Source: Trichosphaerium sp. ATCC 40318
Taxonomy: Eukaryota > Discosea > Flabellinia > Trichosidae
Reading direction: 5' to 3'
Assembly (NCBI GenBank): GCA_038496445.1
Contig: JALMLS010000343.1
Coordinates: forward strand, 151,810-215,809
Length of the DNA stretch: 64,000 bases
Below are positions 59,801-64,000 of this stretch, piece by piece; the first letter of the stretch is position 1; the number at the start of each line of letters is the position of its first letter. Below the pieces are notes generated by a model. The model made no database searches and had not been told where the DNA came from. It saw only the letters and a program-made list of their open reading frames with translations. The position numbers and the translations under genes are program-made.

Positions 59801-61534
59801 CGCCTTTGGTTTTACCGCCGGCGCCGAATCCAAATTTACCCTTTGGTTTATCAGCCTTGACGTCTCCGCCAGCTTTCGCTTTGGCACCAAAGTTCAACTT
59901 GAATCCGCCTTCGCCAGATTTCTTTTTACCTGAAAACTTGTCAGCAAAAAAACACGTGGTATTTTCTTTACTACGAAAAAAGGTAATTTCTATCTAAAAA
60001 TGTACCTTCGCTTGACGAGGATGAAGAGGATGACTTTGAGCCACTTGCTTTACTCTTCTTAGCTCCAAAGCCAAATTTTGCTGAAATGTTTCCTTTTGGT
60101 TGTGAGCCTCCTCGTCCGTAGAACGCTTTTGTACCAATGCCAATATCAGCGCTCTTTTTAGGTCTGTGGCCCTTCTTTTTGCCACCGCCAACCTTGAATA
60201 CAAGTAAGATCGTGAAGAATAGAAAAGAAATCTTTCAAAAAGGAAAAACCACAAAAACAAAACAAAAAAAAAAAAAAAAAGATCAATCTTCGTACCGATA
60301 CACCTCCTGAACCACCTGTGCGGAATTGTGCAGGAACTTCGGAGAATTTTATAGCTAAACGAGATTATGTGAGTATTTGAAGTATAGTTAACGCTTAACT
60401 GGGATTCGAAATCTAAAATTAAACCGAATTTCTTTTTGATCTTTTTTTTATGGTTTTGGATCACAAAAAATCAAAAATGAAAAAAAACTCCAGCGTACCT
60501 GGTTGGCCTGTCTCGTAGGCAAATATAGATAGTTTAAATTCAATTACTCGCTTTATATCGTCATCGGACTCTATCTTTACAAGCTTTCTAGTGCCGTTTA
60601 CCTAAGTTAAAACATGAGTAAATTTCCATCGTTTAGAAAAAAAAAGATATCGATTCTGTTTAGAAAACCTCAACTACAAGACACTCACCGACCAAAAGTA
60701 GTAAATATATCGCTTGAATTTGTATCCTGGTATTAATTTTATAGAACGCCATACTTCTTCGAGAGTAACAAAGGCTTTAAGAGTAATCTCTCCTGTACTA
60801 TTACCTCGTCGAACGTCTAAAAAAAAACGATAAGCGACCAACAACACAAAAAAAAAAACCTTCAAAAAACTTGAAAAAATACTGCAGTATTCCTAGCTCC
60901 TACAAAACCCTTTTCGTAAAATAATCACGTGGTCGTTTTTACATTATCACGTGATTGTTATTTTTTAGATTAAATAACCAGATACGCGCTTTGGTTGTTT
61001 TCACAAGAAAATAGGTAACGTACATTCGTGTGGTTTTGCCGAAGCGCCTCCGCTTACTTTTGCGCTAAAAAAAGTGAGTTTAATGGCGTTTGATAAGATA
61101 AATGACGTATAAAAGATTAGTTCACATACCTAGCGCTACCGCCGTGGAACTCTTTGGCTCCGAATTTATATCCAGTTTGTACTTTTACGCCGTGTTTCGC
61201 TTTACCTTCACCGAGCAAGTCAAAAAACGGTTTTTTAAACGAAAAGTACTGTACCTGAGCCCTTCTTACTTCCATGTCCCTTCTTATGATGGCTACCGCT
61301 GTCCGACCCTGAGGAGGACGACGAAGAAGAGGACGAGGAAGATGATGAAGAGGAGGAGGACGAGGACGATGAGGACGATGAAGAGGATGAAGAAGACTTC
61401 TAAAAAAAATAAGCGATAGTGAGCTATCTAAAAAATTCCGGCTAACGGCAGTGTACGGTAATAGTACAACGCCTATTTTTTGTATCTTTATCTCGTATAC
61501 ATAATGTACGTACCTTCTTCTTTTTACCAAACAT
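44808..61534 (-). CDS. giant PB1-repeat-PX-PH protein with KGKFGFG/poly-Ser array
   Basis: No named family recognised. ATG 61534-61532 (MFGKKKK), then an exon with about 29 consecutive Ser (61410-61320) and GSDSGSHHKKGHGSKKG. Exons at 61230-60490 give VQTGYKFGAKEFHGGSA, then a PB1-like domain (YVRRGNSTGEITLKAFVTL, FWSVNGTRKLVKIESDDD). From about 60050 to 46280 runs the repeat array: GKKKSGGGGFKMGFGGKAKG, GPKVGGDVKVKGDKPKGK, KFGFGAGGKTKGGADVDV, LGGKGKGGGSHSG plus Ser tracts. The C-terminus holds a PX domain (about 45930-45500: YTVFKILVDLRYTRWVVYRR, then YNHF, KVPKGLVSKKLRRTL and VQDFL) and a PH domain (about 45420-44990: MWMVYRNGILYKFKSAKS, YVITNKGRKYRFGTPNEE, WTKKWLVIL), ending in another Ser tract and RVIIGPKK, TAA (44808-44810). 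Roughly 40 introns and about 4,500 residues by estimate. PX and PH imply phosphoinositide-membrane binding. One repeat unit carries a one-base deletion near 59134. Alternatively, several genes could be present, but no internal start or stop supports that. Confidence 0.8.
46280..59930 (-). repeat. coding repeat array, about 30 composite units
   Basis: Each composite unit is one exon or two fused ones, starting GKKKSGG and ending SHSG(S/T) plus 6 to 13 Ser plus (G)DG. Within it, the sub-repeat ending KPKGKFGFG occurs two to six times; I count about 79 copies in total. Sub-types: 'AGGKTKGGADVDVDIKGPKV' (Val-x-Val strands), 'LKGSAKAKGPKV' after KKKKSGGFGFG, and 'FGGKGKGGGSHSG'. Units are separated by 40-70 nt introns in phase 1 on both sides (GAT G|gta...ag|GT AAG). 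Atypical stretches sit at 53520-53640 (KGVVAKGKKGNSGGFNLGSS) and 54375-54450 (FKGRGRAEAKGNADKPKG). Units nearest the N-terminus (57 to 60 kb) carry 'VGGGAKVDKPKG' variants, a separate subfamily. Confidence 0.9.
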
Positions 61535-62347
61535 CGACGTGCTTCGCCCTTGGGAACAACTGTTTTTATAAATGTGCTTTCAAACAAAAAAAGTGTCTAA
61601 AAATCGCGAGAATTCATACACTTTTTGTGCACTCAATAGTAACGCAAATGCAATGAAATAAATACGTTCAAACCGCTTTCAGGAGTTCTTGTGCATTTAT
61701 TTTTGACGTAGTGTCAAAAGTTGAATTTTCATTGTGTTTTTTGATAGAGCGATAATTTTGGGCTGAAAGGCTAGTTGGCGCTGTTTATCTGTTTCACCAT
61801 ACACACCGCTTTTCAATTTGGCCTTCGTAGCTCTTATTAGCGTCAGCGTATTCTCTGCATTTGGAGAAAATTATTCTCTGTGTTGACACAAGTACACCAC
61901 TAAGACCCGATGTAACGCAGTTGTGTTCATGTACCTTTTTTCTAAAAACAACTTTTGGTTCTTTCTGTTTCACAATTGTGCTCCTATAAGGCTAATAGTG
62001 CCGCTTCAACATTCACACACACGCTTCGGGTGCGTGGAATGGGTTTATAACTGTTTTCGGAACTAGTGAGAACACCTCACTTTTGTAAATAACGTTATAC
62101 GCGCATACACATAGACCTACAAGCGTATCACTGCTGCGTTCAACATTGTGTCGCAATTCCATCACAAATAACAGCTAGCGGTACCCATTACCACCGGGTA
62201 ACCCTGGAACGCATTAAACACGTGTAGAAATGAAGTCACCCCAAAAAACTCAAACAATCCAAAAAAAAAAATTTAGCTTTGAAACAACACGTGGCACCAA
62301 ACGTCACTTTAACAGATACAACGCTCTTTATTTCTTTACATACACTC
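61535..62347. other. intergenic, no gene recognised
   Basis: About 800 bp upstream of the giant gene and downstream of the dehydrogenase stop. No coding signal. Presumed promoter region of the giant gene. Confidence 0.45.
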
Positions 62348-63391
62348 TTATACGTCTTTTATGTACTGAGCATACTCTTCCTTGTGCTCTTCACTCCACC
62401 TAGCAAGCGGTGGTCTTCTCTTGATAATGTCGTCTGCAGTCCATTGAATACACTTGTTGAACTTTTCGTTAGACATTTCAGCATCAGGACAAATCACATA
62501 AAACTGGTTTGTCTCATTAGCATTTATAGCCTCAACCAACATGTCCACAACTTGGCTTGGCATCCACGCGCCAGGGTGTGGCTTGTCCTCAGAGAAAGGA
62601 ACATTCTTAGCATCAAACTTTTCGCCAGCCTTACGCCTTATCTCCTTTAAGGCAATACTCGTATTAACCCATCCGGGAACGAGCAAAAGAGCACGGACTT
62701 TGCATCCTGGAGTAGTACGCAGTGTATGCTGTAACCCCTCAGTCACAACTTTAACTCCTGCCTTTGATACGTTGTAAGCGCAATCTCCTGGGGGAACGTG
62801 ATGCCCTGTTTGGATCCTGTATTGACAATAACTGCTTCAGTGCCTTGGTCGATCATGGCCTTGTTTGAAAGAGTCAGCTTTGAGAGAAGTCGTAAAAGAA
62901 GAAAAATTGTAGATTGCGGACAAATTGTTTTTAGCGTACTCACCTTGGAGAATACCTGTACGCCATATATTACACCGAATAGGTTAACTTGGAGGACTTT
63001 ATGCCATCTTTCAAGGTTTTCGGTTGGAGCTAGAGTTTAAAGTTATGAAACAACCATGAAGTGGTTTTTCTCTACGTGGGGTACCTCCTCCGCCGACTAT
63101 TCCAGCGTTGTTGAATAAAAAGTCAACTTTGCTCCATTTGGTGTAAACAGTATCTTTCAATGCCTGGACGCTCTCAAGCACAGAAACATCTGTAATTGAG
63201 CTTATAACGTCGTTTGAATCTGCAGCTAACGTCTTGACCTTCTCGATTGCTGTTTTCAATCCGCTTTCGTCGATATCGGCCATACACACCTTCATGCCTT
63301 GTTTGGCGCAGTACTTGGCTGTAGCCAGACCAATACCAGATGATGCGCCTGTAATAACAGCAACGTTTCCTTTAGATAGCACGCTTGTCAT
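62348..63391 (-). CDS. short-chain dehydrogenase/reductase (SDR)
   Basis: NAD(P)-dependent oxidoreductase of the classical SDR fold. ATG 63391-63389: MTSVLSKGNVAVITGASSGI carries the TGxxxGIG cofactor motif. Later: MADIDESG (an Asp after beta-2, favouring NAD over NADP), FLFNNAGIVGGGG, a short intron (about 63085-63035), ENLERWHKVLQVNLFGVIYG, AVIVNTGSKQGITF (catalytic Ser) and CAYNVSKAGV (YxxxK active site). The C-terminal part (VPGWVNTSIALKEIRRK, EYAQYIKDV) is longer than in minimal SDRs and may form a substrate lid. Four exons; the third intron near 62790 must be spliced to keep YNVSK in frame. About 300 residues. Substrate unknown. Confidence 0.9.
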
Positions 63392-64000
63392 TTCCGTGTA
63401 GAAGGGAGTAAATTGGTTTCAAACTGAAAACAACTTTTCGCCGGTTGTTAAGGAGGCGTGTACATAGTTCACAAGGTACGTATTCGCTCCGACACCCAAC
63501 AAAAACACCCATGAGAGTACACATGTTAAATTAAGCGCCAAAAACCTCAAAAGCGTAACACTGCGTTCTCAGATTTTATCAACATTTTATCACGTTTTCG
63601 ACTGATTCCATACTTTTTTTCATGTAGAGTCGCTGTTATTTTTCTAATTGTAGTGTTGTAATTGCTGATCTACATTCACTTTGGAACTCTGGGATCACGA
63701 AAACCGAACCTGCAGACCAATACTTACAACATTGTAAAACCAACAAAATTGATTTAAAACGTGGAAGCACCAGCGCTTCCAAACGTCAAAACATGTTTAT
63801 ATTATAGTAGAACAATAATCAGCAAGGCTACTGAGTTTGTAAACACTTAAAATCAGGCACGTAAAACAATGCAGATAGGTAAAAAATGATAGAGATGGTT
63901 TTTTTATAAACGTGTATTTGTATTAGTACATTAATAATAACAGCCAAAGCCCTATCTTAAATTGAACCTTTGGGCGACGCCCTCAATGTATTTATCAGTT
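63392..64000. other. intergenic to window edge
   Basis: About 600 bp upstream of the SDR start. AT-rich, with no recognisable exon on either strand. The next gene presumably starts beyond the window. Confidence 0.45.

Noticed and set aside
46280-59930. Periodic repeats as a CRISPR array or satellite
   Set aside because: Period, coding capacity and introns show a protein-coding array; a CRISPR array is not expected in a eukaryotic nucleus.
46280-59930. Calling the giant gene AHNAK or a nucleoporin
   Set aside because: The similarity is of composition only (Val-x-Val, KGPK, FG). AHNAK has a PDZ domain and nucleoporins lack PX/PH.
46400-59990. Many long plus-strand open frames rich in Pro, Leu, Thr, Ser (pattern FPFGLSPLTLTSPPT)
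   Set aside because: They are the exact antisense of the KGKFGFG repeats. Length and periodicity come from the repeat on the minus strand, which alone has consistent introns, domains and start/stop.
61102-61419. Plus-strand frame with an Asp/Glu and Lys/Arg run
   Set aside because: It is the antisense of the poly-Ser exon of the giant gene and has no splice or start support.
1-64000. tRNA, rRNA, transposase or reverse-transcriptase genes
   Set aside because: I looked for cloverleaf boxes and for transposase or RT motifs by eye and saw none. A covariance-model scan would be needed to exclude small RNAs.

Overview
The window is nuclear DNA from a eukaryote. Coding exons are short and separated by many small introns, mostly 40 to 110 nt, with GT...AG borders and a striking preference for GTACG(T) donors and TAG/CAG acceptors. 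Base composition is about 40% GC by eye. The gene set (Rab geranylgeranyltransferase alpha, Rheb, another Ras-like GTPase, F-box proteins, a sirtuin, an NCLX-type Ca2+ exchanger, a six-EF-hand protein, ependymin-like secreted proteins, FG-GAP and CAP secreted proteins, AP endonuclease, PX/PH proteins) suggests a free-living unicellular eukaryote, perhaps amoeboid. I cannot place it more precisely from sequence alone.

Layout. 1-12.4 kb: partial RGGTA gene (-), divergent from an F-box/LRR gene (+), then a large secreted, probably GPI-anchored protein (+), a six-EF-hand protein (-) and a WD40-like protein (-). 12.4-16.3 kb: a compact, poorly resolved zone with a possible BTB protein, two orphan terminal exons and a complete Rheb gene (-). 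16.3-22.6 kb: a Tudor-type chromatin protein (+) and a tandem pair of ependymin-like secreted proteins (+), separated by 2.2 kb that I could not resolve and that holds a 50-bp tandem repeat. 22.7-31.6 kb: sirtuin (-), FG-GAP secreted protein (-), NMNAT-like nucleotidyltransferase (-) head to head with a cation/Ca2+ exchanger (+), and a CAP-domain secreted protein (-). 32-41 kb: intronless F-box/ankyrin gene (+), mucin-like secreted protein (+), C2-domain protein (-), a secreted Arg/Glu-rich protein with 'RPMG' repeats (+), a Ras-like GTPase with an abnormal switch II (-), a decayed MORN-type gene, and a coiled-coil orphan (-). 42.7-44.5 kb: APE1-like endonuclease (-). 44.8-61.5 kb: one 16.7-kb gene (-). 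62.3-63.4 kb: a short-chain dehydrogenase (-).

The outstanding feature is the 16.7-kb gene. It encodes a protein of roughly 4,500 residues by my estimate. It has a poly-serine N-terminus, a PB1-like domain, nearly 14 kb of repeats built on Lys-Gly, Val-x-Val, KGKFGFG and SHSG-poly-Ser modules, and a C-terminal PX domain followed by a PH domain. Repeat units are bounded by symmetric phase-1 introns, and some introns are almost identical 1.4 kb or 9 kb apart, so the array has grown by segmental duplication. I know of no named family with this architecture. The composition recalls AHNAK and FG-nucleoporins, but I do not claim homology.

Two loose functional links can be seen: prenylated small GTPases (Rheb with CIIL, Ras-like with CVVM) near a Rab prenyltransferase subunit, and NAD metabolism (NMNAT-like and sirtuin). 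In eukaryotes such proximity is weak evidence. No CRISPR array, rRNA, tRNA or transposase gene was recognised.
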